Shown piece after piece: positions 49,905 through 61,033 of a stretch of DNA of 64,000 bases (its first letter is position 1; the number at the start of each line of letters is the position of its first letter). The notes beneath the pieces are model-generated. The model saw only the letters and a program-made list of their open reading frames with translations. It had not been told where the DNA came from and ran no database searches. Origin of the DNA: Culex pipiens pallens (lineage: Eukaryota > Arthropoda > Insecta > Diptera > Culicidae); NCBI RefSeq assembly GCF_016801865.2, contig NC_068939.1, positions 181,008,034 through 181,072,033 of the forward strand, written 5' to 3'. Made by a program: the position numbers and the translations under genes.

Positions 49905-51053
49905 TGAACGGCCCGAGCGGTTTAGGCTTTCAGGATTGTTGTGATATTTACTCATAGAGTCAAAACAGATCAGTAAACTTCACTTATCTGTATATTACAC
50001 TTTTTGAAGATTACATTTTTGCGGTAACACTTTCAACTTTTACGCGCACGATCACATCACTTTGCATTGAGATCTTCGTCGAACCAGTTCTCTACGTTGA
50101 AGCCAGACTTGTCCTCCAGACCTCTTCGCCGAACCATGCCAGACCCGAACTCTGCTACGTCCCTGGTTGACTCCACGGCGGCTAAGTCCCGGCGGACTCT
50201 TCCCAGCGGCTAAGTCCCGGCGGACTCTTCACAGCGGCTAAGTCCCGGCGGACTCTTCACAGCGGCTAAGTCCCGGCGGACTGCGGCCTCCACCGCTAAG
50301 TCCGGCTGGACTGGGGCCTCTGCTACTGGTGGCTGCTGGCGGGTCCGGCTGGTCTGGGGCTTCTTCAGGATCTGGAACTGGACTGGGCTTGAACTGGCTG
50401 GAACTGACTGGAACTAACTGGAACTAATTGGAACTAACTGCAATTAATAGCCCTCCTCAAGAATTTTGGGGTTTTTATAGTCAGTCCCCGAAAACTCTAC
50501 TAAATTTTGTTCTACTAAAAGTGGTCCGTTTCGATGAGAAGCATCGATGAACCTCATGAATTAAATTATGCAGACCTCTGCAATTCTTCATGACTTTCCT
50601 ATGGTGTAGTGAGTACACCTCAAAATCGGAAGTCATGGGTTCGAACCATTGTCGTGAAACTTTAAATTATGTTATTGGAATATCAAAATTATGTTCCTAA
50701 AACATTCTCAAAAATGTTGGTCAATAATGAGAAGGTCGAATTCTCCATTGAACAAACATGCCAATGAATTTGGTTAAGCCACACCCTCAATTTCCCCTGT
50801 GTAATAACATCGCACATTCATAATTGAAAGCTTAACCATTTTTTTTGATTGCCTAACAATTGGCGAAATTTAATAAAGGGCTTTTCAGGTGAGGATGATT
50901 CATGATCCACACCTGTACATAAGCTTAATTATTTGTCGCGCAACGCGAGTCGACGGGTAAAATTATTTATGCTTGCGTAAGCGCGCATGGTCAGAACTGT
51001 GGTGAGGATCGAAAAATGGACAAATTTAATGATTTAAATTTGAGGTCGCTGCA
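49905..51053 (-). repeat. 3' LTR of the retrotransposon
   Basis: 1149 bp, TG...CA. It holds four tandem ~28-bp units around GCGGCTAAGTCCCGGCGGAC (50176-50282), decamer-like GGAACTAACT repeats (about 50385-50440), and, on +, tRNA-like TGGTGTAGTGAGTACACC and GGGTTCGAACC boxes at about 50593-50650. Confidence 0.93.
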
Positions 51054-51066
51054 TTCCCCCACACTT
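51054..51066 (-). promoter_or_regulatory. Polypurine tract of the retrotransposon
   Basis: On - the 13 bases AAGTGTGGGGGAA directly precede the 3' LTR, the position and composition of a plus-strand primer. A near-copy with its neighbouring sequence occurs about 200 bp further inside (51253-51279). Confidence 0.65.
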
Positions 51067-54000
51067 ACCAGCTAGATGTTTGTATTCTTGAAAAGCATTA
51101 AGAACATCTATCGAAAGTTATTTGTAGGTTGAAATAATATTCCCAAAGTCAATAATTTAAATTGTGTAAAAATTACTTTGCAAAAATTCATAAAAAAGAT
51201 ACTTTAATGGCTGGCTATAATAAAATGATTTCAAAAAAATGGTTCGGTTGATCTCCCCCACACTTATCAGCTAGATGATCGTCTGAAAGAAATGATCATC
51301 TATGGAAAGAATATTGTCGGGTGTAGTGATCGTGCGGTTTACAATTTGTTCTTCTTGTGCTTTCTTGTAAATTGCTTTATAATTATAATTGCTCTTTTGA
51401 TTTTTCTCTTGTAAGATTATTTTCATTACTTTTTAGATTTTCTGTCCTGTTAAATGACTTGAATTGCTATTTTGAACTTCTCTTGTAAACATATTTTCGT
51501 TGAAACCGATTTAAATTAACTTGCATTTGAAAATAGTTTTCATTATCTCTCCTAAAAAAATCATTGCATTTTTCCCACTGTAAGCAAAATTTTTTGTTGT
51601 TGTAGAACTTTGTTGATCGGCTGGTTGTTATCGTCGTCGTCTTCCATCAAAATCGTCTTTCTCGTGAGGCTATTCATTCCACAGTGACTTGGTCAATTGG
51701 TCAGTTTTCGAGGCTAAGGTGTTGAATTTCGTCGATTAGTGCAATTGTCGTTTCCATAATGAATTATGCTTCATAACTCAACTGTGAGTTGACTGTGGTC
51801 AATTTTGAGAGTGCATTGACTTCTCTCTTGCTGAGTATTGTGAATTGTTTGTAAATCCAGTATTTTTATCCAAAATTGACTTTTCCAGTTGCTTTGTATC
51901 TTTGACAATCTCAAAATATTGACATCGGTTGATGTAATTCGTTTTTCAAATGTTTAGGAAATGTTGTTTGTCCAAAATTGTCTTTTCGTGTAATTTGCAA
52001 CTTTGGTTTTTGTGAATTAATGACATCGGATGATGTTATCATTTGTTTATCTTGAACTTCTCCTTTTCAATAGTTTCAGACGTGCAGTATGATCTCAACT
52101 TGCATTTTTGTTCCATAATTGATGTTTCGCATTTCAATCATCTTTACTTCGCTTAATTCCACATTTCGATTTAGTAATTTGTTTTACGTGAATGTCTCGT
52201 TACTAAAATTGTGTTTTAATTCGACTTGATCCTCATTGATATGACCTTTTACAACAACATCAACACCGTTACCTGTTCAACTTCCCGCATGACTTTGCCA
52301 CACACCATCTTGCCATCACAAACTTCTGCATACGAGCGCGTAGAACTTCTCAGCATACGAACGCGTCGATCATCCTTGTGTTTCGTCTCCCGTCTCTGCC
52401 ATATTTTGCTTCAGTTTTTTAGTTTTGTTTCTCCCACACAAATTTCTTACTTGCTTTCTTCGCATGAACAATTTTTTATTAATTTTCAGGAATCTATCAT
52501 TTAATTTCTGTGCAAAATTGAAATTCAAATTTACTTACAATCTTATAAATCTTGTTGATATTTTTATATGAAATCAGTTCTATTATTTTTAATACTAAAA
52601 AAAATCATTTCTAATTGACTATTATTTTTATACTTGAATAAAAAAAATTACTCTATAAAGATTTTCATTGATCTATATATACATCCTATCATCTTGTCAT
52701 TGCAATACTGCGCATGTTAGAATATCCTTTCTGTTAACTTTTTATGAAACTTGTCTGTCACTTTGTGTTTTCAAATTTGTCAAACCCATTCAATAAATTT
52801 GTTTATTTGAGCAATTCGCAATAAAATGCTGAATTTGCAAGATAATTAGTTGGTTCAATTATCATTCTAATGATATCGTTCTGATTTTTTTTCCTCTGAA
52901 TTTTATCAGTTTAAAAGTGTTTTTCCCTTGAAGCATTATTTTATCCCTTGATTTTCCCTTGAAGCGTTATTTATCCATTTCCTTTAATTTTCATTTGACT
53001 ATCCCCGTAAAGTGCAAATGTTTTGAAACGTTTTAACATATTGAATCTCCCCATGGATTACAACTGTTTTGAAGCTATATTCGACATAAAAACTCTCCCC
53101 ATAGAGTATAATTGTCTACTTTTTTTTTCCCCCTTTGGCGTTGCTTTATCAGTTTATGTATCCCTAGATCGGAACTTTTACCGTTCTTTTCGATCTTTTT
53201 AGATTCCCCACGATATACTCACAAGTTTTACCCTTCCTTGAGCTGTAGTTCATATTCATTCTTGTTGAAAATGTTGTCTTCTTGATCGTCTTCCAATGGT
53301 TTCCTGTAAATCCTTCGTATTAGCGTATAAAAAGTCTGAAAATATATTCTTAATCCATTGTTAAGTAAATTATAAAACACATGTTTACATTCAACTTTCA
53401 TTCTGGGTGGCCTTCCCTTGTCCAATTATTCTCACACACATTCTTACTTGCATACATGTTGTTTTGGAACATTTAATAATCACACCATCTTCATTTGCTT
53501 GTCGTTGAAATTTCATTATTGTTCAGTCCGTTTGATTTGTTTTTATTTGTAGTTAAAAATTGCGTAATTGTTTTTCTAAAACCCTGTTAACCCATTTAAG
53601 CTCAATTAAGTATATTCCCAAAATTGCAACCCAACAGCTTCTTAATTGTTTTAACGTGTTTCATCACTGCTTCATTATTATGTTTATATTTGATCATTAT
53701 CGCTTCACGTGGTTTTCAAAAAAAAAATAAAAATAATGTATAAACTCAGTACTGGTATTTTTCTTAATCTGTTTCTTTTTTAAACCCCATCAATTCAATC
53801 ATATATAAAAATTATCTTTCATCCCAAATTCATAACATTCTTGTTTGCGCATTTTTTTAGATAATAATCATTCATATTTTGTTTAACTCAACATTCATTC
53901 ATTTATCATATCAAATCAATCATATATTCTTTTTTCATGTTTATTTTTCTATATAAAAAATCAGTATTTGTAACACATTTGTTTGATTCATTTAGTTCTC

Positions 54001-54350
54001 TTGATAACAATCGTTTTTTTCTAATTCATCAATCATATCAATTCAATAAGTTTTTTTTTTATTATTATTTTTATTTTTGTTCAATATACATAAATAATCC
54101 CGTGTGTTAAAAATAAATATTTTCATTCCTTGTAGGCTTTTGATATTAATCGTTTATGATACTATGTCATTCATTGCATAAATCGCTTATTTTTTTACTT
54201 TATTTTAACTGTACTGTAATTGTTATTTCAAAATATTTTTCTTGTATTGGAGCATTTCATTTTAAATTATGATAAATGTATATTGTTAAAAAAAAAAATA
54301 TTAAATGTATTTTAATACGGGTACATTGTGAACTATCATTTAGTGTTATG
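51067..54350 (-). other. 3.3-kb noncoding region between pol and the 3' LTR
   Basis: AT-rich on both strands and without a frame longer than about 100 residues. No env-like protein, signal peptide or membrane span is recognisable. A 65-residue frame on - at 53228-53425, rich in charged residues, has no known match. Because the LTRs are nearly identical, this region was inherited in this state rather than decayed after insertion. Confidence 0.6.
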
Positions 54351-57300
54351 TTAATCATTATATTTTCTAAGTCTATTATTATGTACATTTTCAAATTTGT
54401 TTCCATTTTTAATAGTGGTCGTTTGATCGCTGTTGAATTTAACGATATCGTAAGGGCCTCGCCACTTATTTTGTAACTTTTGACCAATTCCTGTTTGTAC
54501 CATTTGTACCAAAACTCTATCTCCCCACATTGGTACCCAATCATTTGTCTGTTTGTCATAAATTTCCTTTCTTTTTTCTTTTGATAATATTAAGTTGTTT
54601 CTAGCAGTTTCATGAGCATCCATGAATATATCTTTCATTGAACAAATATAGTCGTCATAATTTAAATCTGAATCATTGATTTTATAAATTGTGCTTGGTA
54701 TTGTAGCTTTTCTTCCATACAAAAGTTCATAGGGAGAATATCCAGTTGATGAATTTTCTGTAGTGTTGTATTCAAACATAAAATATGGTATTAATTCATC
54801 CCAACATTGTGGATCTTTGCCAATAAAATTTCGTAAATAAACTTTCAACTCTCTATTTGATCTCTCTACTAAATTAGCTTGAGGATGATATGCACTTGTA
54901 ACGATCTTTTTAATGTGCAATATTTTGCATGTATGTTGCAATAATTTGCTTACAAAGTTTGTACCTCGATCGGTTACAACTTCTTTAGGAGCACCAAATT
55001 TACAAACAAAGTTTTCGACAAAAGTTCTAGCAACAGTAGTACTTTCTTGGTTTTCCATGGGAGCTACAATCAAAAATCTTGTTAAATCATCTTGTATCAC
55101 AAGTCCACAATTGTTTCCATTATTAGAAATTGGTAACATAACCACATCCATATAAATTTTATCAAAAGGTTCATACGATGTTGTCGTAATTTTCATTGGC
55201 ATCTTATTTGCTGGCCATATTTTATTCTTTTGACAAGAATCACATTGCTTTACATAATTCAAAACATCTCTTCGCATATTTTCCCATGTAAATAGAGGAC
55301 TCATTCTTTTAATCATTCGTTTACCTCCGACATGACCACCCAACGGTGCGTCGTGAAAATCTTTAAGCACTTGATCTCTGTCTTCTGGCTTTACATAAAT
55401 TCGTTCATTTTCTGTTGCATATAGTGTAAATGACTTTGAAAGTTTCATTGCAAAAAATCGTAATAAGTTTAGTTCCAACTCTGTTTTAAATATTCTATGA
55501 GAAATAATTTGTATAACTGATGCATCTTTAGCAAAATCAGGATAATCTTTAAAGCTTTTAAATAAACCATCGAAAAATTCTTCATTTTTAACTGCTGAAC
55601 GATATGTTCCATTCAAAATTAAACCCCAAATTTTCTTTTGCGGGAATACAAATATATTTTCATTGGTGTAATCCTTAATACCATGTGGAAGGTCAATGTA
55701 TTTACTCAATTCTTTGTGTACCGTAACACTGTTTAATATCATAAAAGTAGCTTCGGCTTGTTCAAATGGTATAATATTTTTAGAAAATTTTAAAACGTTA
55801 AAATCGATATCTGTATCTTGGAAATCCTTGTAGGTAAATGTTTCATCGTTGCTATCATCGTCATTATCTAAGTTTATGTCAATTTGTTGAAGTCCATTCA
55901 TATTATTATTCCAATTAGTGTTGTTTCTAGATAAATTCTTTCTGTTTGAAGTATTTGTTGTGTTTTGATTATCTGAAATATTTTGTCTATTTTGTTTTGC
56001 TTGTTGACGAGTTGTAATTGCTACTAATTTTGATGCTTGTTTATCATCTGCATGATCTTCATCATTATTTAAACGTGAGAGAAAATCTGCAACCACATTG
56101 TCCTTTCCTTGCTTGTAACGAATTTCACATCCAATGCCTTGGATTTTCAAACGAAGTTTTGTCAAAGTTGGTGAAGTTTCCTTCAAATGCCATAGAGCTA
56201 CCAACGGTCTATGATCTGTGTAAACGATAAAATCTTGGTTATAGATAAAATGTTTGAAGTGGTCTACTGCCCAAACAATAGCTAGTAGTTCCTTCTCGAT
56301 AGTAGAATAATTTCTTTCTGCCCCGATAAGCGCACGACTTGCGTAAGCGATAGGGTGATCATTTGATTTCTCATTAGTAAGAACTGCTCCGATAGCATAA
56401 TCGCTAGCATCAGTTGTCAAAACAAATTTGTCATTGTAGTTCGGTCTAACTAAAACTGGTTCTGAAATTAAATAGTTCTTTAATTCTTCGAAAGCATTTT
56501 CACATTCTTGTGTCCAAATAAATTTCACATTTTTCTTTAATAATGCATTAAGTGGCTTACGTTTATCTGCAATGTTTGGAATAAATTTTCCATAAAAATT
56601 AATAGTTCCCAAAAATGATCTCACATTTTTAATCGTCTGCGGCCTTTTCATGTTTTTGATTGTATCAATATTTTCACTAGTTGGTCGAATACCTGCTTCA
56701 TTAATAATATGACCCAAATATCTGACTTCTTTGTGTAAAATTTTACATTTTGATGGTTCAACTTTTAAATTATGTTCATGTAATGCATTCAAAACTTTAT
56801 ATAAATTTTCATTGTGTTCTTCGATAGTTCTACCGAATACAATAATATCATCCAAGTATACAAACGCATTAACTGGTTGTATTTCATAAATAAGTGTGAA
56901 TGTAAATTTTTGAAATGTTGATGGACTATTTTTCAGTCCCATTGGCATTCTTAAAAATTCATAATGTCCTAGAAACGTTGAAAAGGCGGTTTTCGCAGCA
57001 TCCTTTGGGTTAATTGGGATTTGATAAAATCCTGATTTCAAGTCAATGGTTGAAAAATATCGAGCTTCTCCAATACTGTCCAAAATTTCGCTAATAAGCG
57101 GTATAGGGTACACAAATGGTTTAGTAATTGTATTTAGGTCTCGAAAATCCACTACAATTCTGTAGCGTTTATTGCCTTCGGCGTCTAAGTCTTTCTTTGG
57201 GATGCATAATACCGGTGCATTCCACGGACTTTTACTTGGGCGTATTATCCCTAATTTTAGCATTTCTTCCACTTGTTCTTCTACGTGTTTCTTGGTAGCT

Positions 57301-58994
57301 TCAGGAAATCTATATTGTCTTTTATTAATTGGAATTTCAGTTGTCGTCTCTATATCGTGCATGGTTAAATTGGTATAAGTCAACTCGTCACCCTCTAAAT
57401 AAAATATTTCATTAAAATCATTCAAAATATTATTAATTTCTTGATTGATATCGCCTTTCAAGTGGTCTGTTTTAACCAATTCATAAATTTTTCTCATTCT
57501 TTCATTGCCTGTAAGTTTCTCATGCTTCATGTTTTCAATCACATCATAATCCCGATCATTTTCTAAATTCATCTCTTTTGGGTAATCTTGGTTATCATCA
57601 TCAATTTCAATTTGATCACCATAATACTCTTCAATGCACGGTTGGATTCTGCCATTGCAGCCATTGTCATTATCATAATTATTTCCATTATTTTCATCAT
57701 AATTTGTATTAAAATTGTCATAACTATTTGCTTCAATACTTGCCATATTTACTTTGTTTATATTTTCAATGTCATTGATTCTAAATAAATTGGTCATTTC
57801 ATGATTATTATATTGCATATTATTTGTGTCAGGCGTTCGTAAAACTATGTTGTCGAAACTTTGACTAATATATAAGGTGTATTTCTTTAGAAAATGTGCT
57901 CCAAGAATTGCAACATCAGCAAAATGCTTCAAAATGTAAAACTTTTCCTCGTATTTTGAATTTCCTATCAATAAAATCATATTTACAGATCCTACTGTAT
58001 CTTCTGCTATTCCATGAACCCCTCTAATGGAAATTCTATCGTTGAAATCAATGTTAGTTAAACGCATATTACTAACCACATCCCATCTTACAAAATTGTT
58101 ACATGATGCGGAGTCAATTATAAATTTGTGAAATTTTGTTGGATTTGCCAAGGTAGCAATATTTGCATAAAATATTGAATCATTATTGATTTTTAATGTT
58201 TCATGTGGTGGAATATATTCGTTAAATTGCAGTTTAAAATTATTTGGAATTTGATTTTTATTGCGTCGACTATTTGTATAAGTTCGTTTTAAAGTGCTCT
58301 TTGCAGTATTCGTTTTATAACATTCATAAAATTTGTTAGCTTGATAATTATTTCTTTGATAAAATTTTTTATTTTTATTGTTCCTGAAATTTCTGAATTT
58401 TCTGTCAAAATTAAGGTTTGAATTTTCAGTACTAGCAAGTAACCTTTGTTCGAGAGTTCTTAAAGACTCTCTGTCAATTCGTTCATTTTCTAAAAATTCT
58501 AGCAAATTTTCCAACTTCATATGACGGTTATTAGTGGCAATTGCTTTGATTTCATTATTTATAATTCCAACTATAAAGTGGCTTTTTAAGCAATAAGCTG
58601 TAAATGAATTTTCGTTGTAACTTTGATCAATTTTTATGATTTCGTATTTTATGTCAAGAACTCTTCCTGCATATGATTTAAATGATTCATCCCGTCCTTG
58701 TTTCAGAGTTTCAATTTGTTCAATTATACTACCAAAAGTAGTTTTGATACCAAACTCTCTAATTAAATTTGCCTTGGTTTCTTCCCAAGTGGTTGCATAA
58801 ATTCGGTTAATACGTGCTGCTGCTTTAAATTTTAGTTTCATAAAAACAATATTTAAAAATTTACTCTGATCTTCGCCTTCAGGAATTTGATCAGCATAAT
58901 AATTTATTAATATTAAAAATTGCTCCAGTGAGTCTAATGACCCATCAAATTCTGGAATAAGCTGGATTAAATCCGTCATCTCCAAATTCGCCAT
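54351..58994 (-). CDS. Gag-Pol polyprotein of the Ty3/gypsy element
   Basis: One uninterrupted frame of 1547 residues starting at the ATG at 58994. Gag occupies about residues 1-270 and lacks a CCHC zinc knuckle, having only a basic Arg/Lys/Asn-rich stretch (about 198-255). The protease core is degenerate: FIIDSAS (291-297) with ILGAHFL (373-379) in place of the usual D(S/T)G. The reverse transcriptase (about 570-780) has VDFRDLN and YLDD (713-716). RNase H shows D862, E902 and D927. The integrase has H1214, H1221, C1251, C1254 and the D1283, D1342, E1377 triad with the 35-residue spacing. It makes virus-like particles and integrates cDNA. Gag and Pol are fused without a frameshift, so their ratio must be set another way (inference). 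The frame looks intact and potentially active. Confidence 0.95.
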   Translation of the reverse strand: MANLEMTDLIQLIPEFDGSLDSLEQFLILINYYADQIPEGEDQSKFLNIVFMKLKFKAAARINRIYATTWEETKANLIREFGIKTTFGSIIEQIETLKQGRDESFKSYAGRVLDIKYEIIKIDQSYNENSFTAYCLKSHFIVGIINNEIKAIATNNRHMKLENLLEFLENERIDRESLRTLEQRLLASTENSNLNFDRKFRNFRNNKNKKFYQRNNYQANKFYECYKTNTAKSTLKRTYTNSRRNKNQIPNNFKLQFNEYIPPHETLKINNDSIFYANIATLANPTKFHKFIIDSASCNNFVRWDVVSNMRLTNIDFNDRISIRGVHGIAEDTVGSVNMILLIGNSKYEEKFYILKHFADVAILGAHFLKKYTLYISQSFDNIVLRTPDTNNMQYNNHEMTNLFRINDIENINKVNMASIEANSYDNFNTNYDENNGNNYDNDNGCNGRIQPCIEEYYGDQIEIDDDNQDYPKEMNLENDRDYDVIENMKHEKLTGNERMRKIYELVKTDHLKGDINQEINNILNDFNEIFYLEGDELTYTNLTMHDIETTTEIPINKRQYRFPEATKKHVEEQVEEMLKLGIIRPSKSPWNAPVLCIPKKDLDAEGNKRYRIVVDFRDLNTITKPFVYPIPLISEILDSIGEARYFSTIDLKSGFYQIPINPKDAAKTAFSTFLGHYEFLRMPMGLKNSPSTFQKFTFTLIYEIQPVNAFVYLDDIIVFGRTIEEHNENLYKVLNALHEHNLKVEPSKCKILHKEVRYLGHIINEAGIRPTSENIDTIKNMKRPQTIKNVRSFLGTINFYGKFIPNIADKRKPLNALLKKNVKFIWTQECENAFEELKNYLISEPVLVRPNYNDKFVLTTDASDYAIGAVLTNEKSNDHPIAYASRALIGAERNYSTIEKELLAIVWAVDHFKHFIYNQDFIVYTDHRPLVALWHLKETSPTLTKLRLKIQGIGCEIRYKQGKDNVVADFLSRLNNDEDHADDKQASKLVAITTRQQAKQNRQNISDNQNTTNTSNRKNLSRNNTNWNNNMNGLQQIDINLDNDDDSNDETFTYKDFQDTDIDFNVLKFSKNIIPFEQAEATFMILNSVTVHKELSKYIDLPHGIKDYTNENIFVFPQKKIWGLILNGTYRSAVKNEEFFDGLFKSFKDYPDFAKDASVIQIISHRIFKTELELNLLRFFAMKLSKSFTLYATENERIYVKPEDRDQVLKDFHDAPLGGHVGGKRMIKRMSPLFTWENMRRDVLNYVKQCDSCQKNKIWPANKMPMKITTTSYEPFDKIYMDVVMLPISNNGNNCGLVIQDDLTRFLIVAPMENQESTTVARTFVENFVCKFGAPKEVVTDRGTNFVSKLLQHTCKILHIKKIVTSAYHPQANLVERSNRELKVYLRNFIGKDPQCWDELIPYFMFEYNTTENSSTGYSPYELLYGRKATIPSTIYKINDSDLNYDDYICSMKDIFMDAHETARNNLILSKEKRKEIYDKQTNDWVPMWGDRVLVQMVQTGIGQKLQNKWRGPYDIVKFNSDQTTTIKNGNKFENVHNNRLRKYND

Positions 58995-59862
58995 CTTTAA
59001 CGGAGCACATCAACAAGAGCTTTTGCACCAAGATTTTTGTTACCGATATTTTAGTATTTTCGAAACTACGGGAACTATCGATATAATGTTTTATTCATCC
59101 CCTAAAGTACTGTCTACTAAGTGATTTACAACAAAATTTGCCTGTTTTTACAATCAGATTTGTGCAGGATTGGGTCCGTAAGTTTGTCAATTTTGGCATA
59201 AGAAGACAACAACTTCCTTGGTTGCTGTGCACCCTTTTAAGCGTGTTTTTAACTATTTACATCAAATTTCGGTATAACTTTTGTCACGGGTATGAATCTT
59301 CAAGCAATTTCAATATGGCGACTTGTATCAGAAGAAAGTGAGGCATTTTCGCTAGTTCTCACTGTTCTGTGTTCTGCGTGCACGTCCGCAAATATCGACC
59401 ACACACATACTAACACAAAGCGCCTTCAAGAGGCAAAAGGTAGTTACGAATATTTTTGGCACTTTTGTTAAAAAATATGCGGTTTTGCAAAAACCAATAA
59501 CAAAACCAATTTTTAAGTGTAGTTCGACTATCAAACTTGTAATTCGTTGCTGATTTGTTGGGAATTTTTTTTTTTTAAATAAAAAGTTTTTTTGCAGCAC
59601 CCCTTTTGGGCGGACATTTCTGTTGTCACCTTTTGGTTCCTTGGATTTGCCATGGATAATTTCACAGTGTAATAAACAGGGCAGCTACCACCACGCGGCG
59701 CCACCGTTTTGATTGAGAAAATGATACAGGTTTTTCAGACGAGTTTCAATCCCGTGCTTTTGTTTACTCACCCTAAACTGCCAGATTTCCATGGTCGTCT
59801 TCTTGGGTGTCCGATGTGGCTGATTTTCGTCTCCAGTTGGTCCAGATGATCTCGTCATTGTT
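58995..59862 (-). other. Retrotransposon 5' leader
   Basis: Untranslated stretch between the primer-binding site and the gag start codon. It probably carries the packaging signal (inference). No frame of note. Confidence 0.6.
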
Positions 59863-59882
59863 GAATCCCACCGCTGTCACCA
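59863..59882 (-). promoter_or_regulatory. Primer-binding site, tRNA-Leu type
   Basis: Twenty bases on + read like a tRNA 3' end, GAATCCCACCGCTGTCACCA, two bases from the 5' LTR edge. From memory of the family, tRNA-Leu 3' ends are close to this, so tRNA-Leu is the likely primer. Confidence 0.75.
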
Positions 59883-59884
59883 CC

Positions 59885-61033
59885 TGAACGGCCCGAGCGG
59901 TTTAGGCTTTCAGGATTGTTGTGATATTTACTCATAGAGTCAAAACAGATCAGTAAACTTCACTTATCTGTATATTACACTTTTTGAAGATTACATTTTT
60001 GCGGTAACACTTTCAACTTTTACGCGCACGATCACATCACTTTGCATTGAGATCTTCGTCGAACCAGTTCTCTACGTTGAAGCCAGACTTGTCCTCCAGA
60101 CCTCTTCGCCGAACCATGCCAGACCCGAACTCTGCTACGTCCCTGGTTGACTCCACGGCGGCTAAGTCCCGGCGGACTCTTCCCAGCGGCTAAATCCCGG
60201 CGGACTCTTCACAGCGGCTAAGTCCCGGCGGACTCTTCACAGCGGCTAAGTCCCGGCGGACTGCGGCCTCCACCGCTAAGTCCGGCTGGACTGGGGCCTC
60301 TGCTACTGGTGGCTGCTGGCGGGTCCGGCTGGTCTGGGGCTTCTTCAGGATCTGGAACTGGACTGGGCTTGAACTGGCTGGAACTGACTGGAACTAACTG
60401 GAACTAATTGGAACTAACTGCAATTAATAGCCCTCCTCAAGAATTTTGGGGTTTTTATAGTCAGTCCCCGAAAACTCTACTAAATTTTGTTCTACTAAAA
60501 GTGGTCCGTTTCGATGAGAAGCATCGATGAACCTCATGAATTAAATTATGCAGACCTCTGCAATTCTTCATGACTTTCCTATGGTGTAGTGAGTACACCT
60601 CAAAATCGGAAGTCATGGGTTCGAACCATTGTCGTGAAACTTTAAATTATGTTATTGGAATATCAAAATTATGTTCCTAAAACATTCTCAAAAATGTTGG
60701 TCAATAATGAGAAGGTCGAATTCTCCATTGAACAAACATGCCAATGAATTTGGTTAAGCCACACCCTCAATTTCCCCTGTGTAATAACATCGCACATTCA
60801 TAATTGAAAGCTTAACCATTTTTTTTGATTGCCTAACAATTGGCGAAATTTAATAAAGGGCTTTTCAGGTGAGGATGATTCATGATCCACACCTGTACAT
60901 AAGCTTAATTATTTGTCGCGCAACGCGAGTCGACGGGTAAAATTATTTATGCTTGCGTAAGCGCGCATGGTCAGAACTGTGGTGAGGATCGAAAAATGGA
61001 CAAATTTAATGATTTAAATTTGAGGTCGCTGCA
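59885..61033 (-). repeat. 5' LTR of the retrotransposon
   Basis: 1149 bp, the same length as the left LTR and apparently identical except for one base at about 60193 within the 28-bp tandem units. It should contain the promoter on the - strand; I did not identify its TATA box with confidence. Confidence 0.93.

Larger units (their letters stand above)
49905..61033 (-). mobile_element. Full-length Ty3/gypsy LTR retrotransposon
   Basis: An 11,129-bp element in - orientation. Two 1149-bp LTRs (49905-51053 and 59885-61033) begin TG and end CA. CTTC flanks both sides (49901-49904 and 61034-61037), a 4-bp target duplication. I noticed one difference between the LTRs (G against A at about 50213/60193), so insertion is very recent. 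Order in the element: 5' LTR (right), primer-binding site 59863-59882, 0.87-kb leader, one gag-pol frame, 3.3-kb noncoding tail, polypurine tract, 3' LTR (left). Ty3/gypsy membership follows from the RT-RNase H-integrase order. Confidence 0.95.

Noticed and set aside
53228..53425. Env-like or accessory protein of the retrotransposon
   Set aside because: Only 65 residues, no signal peptide, no membrane span, no recognised motif.
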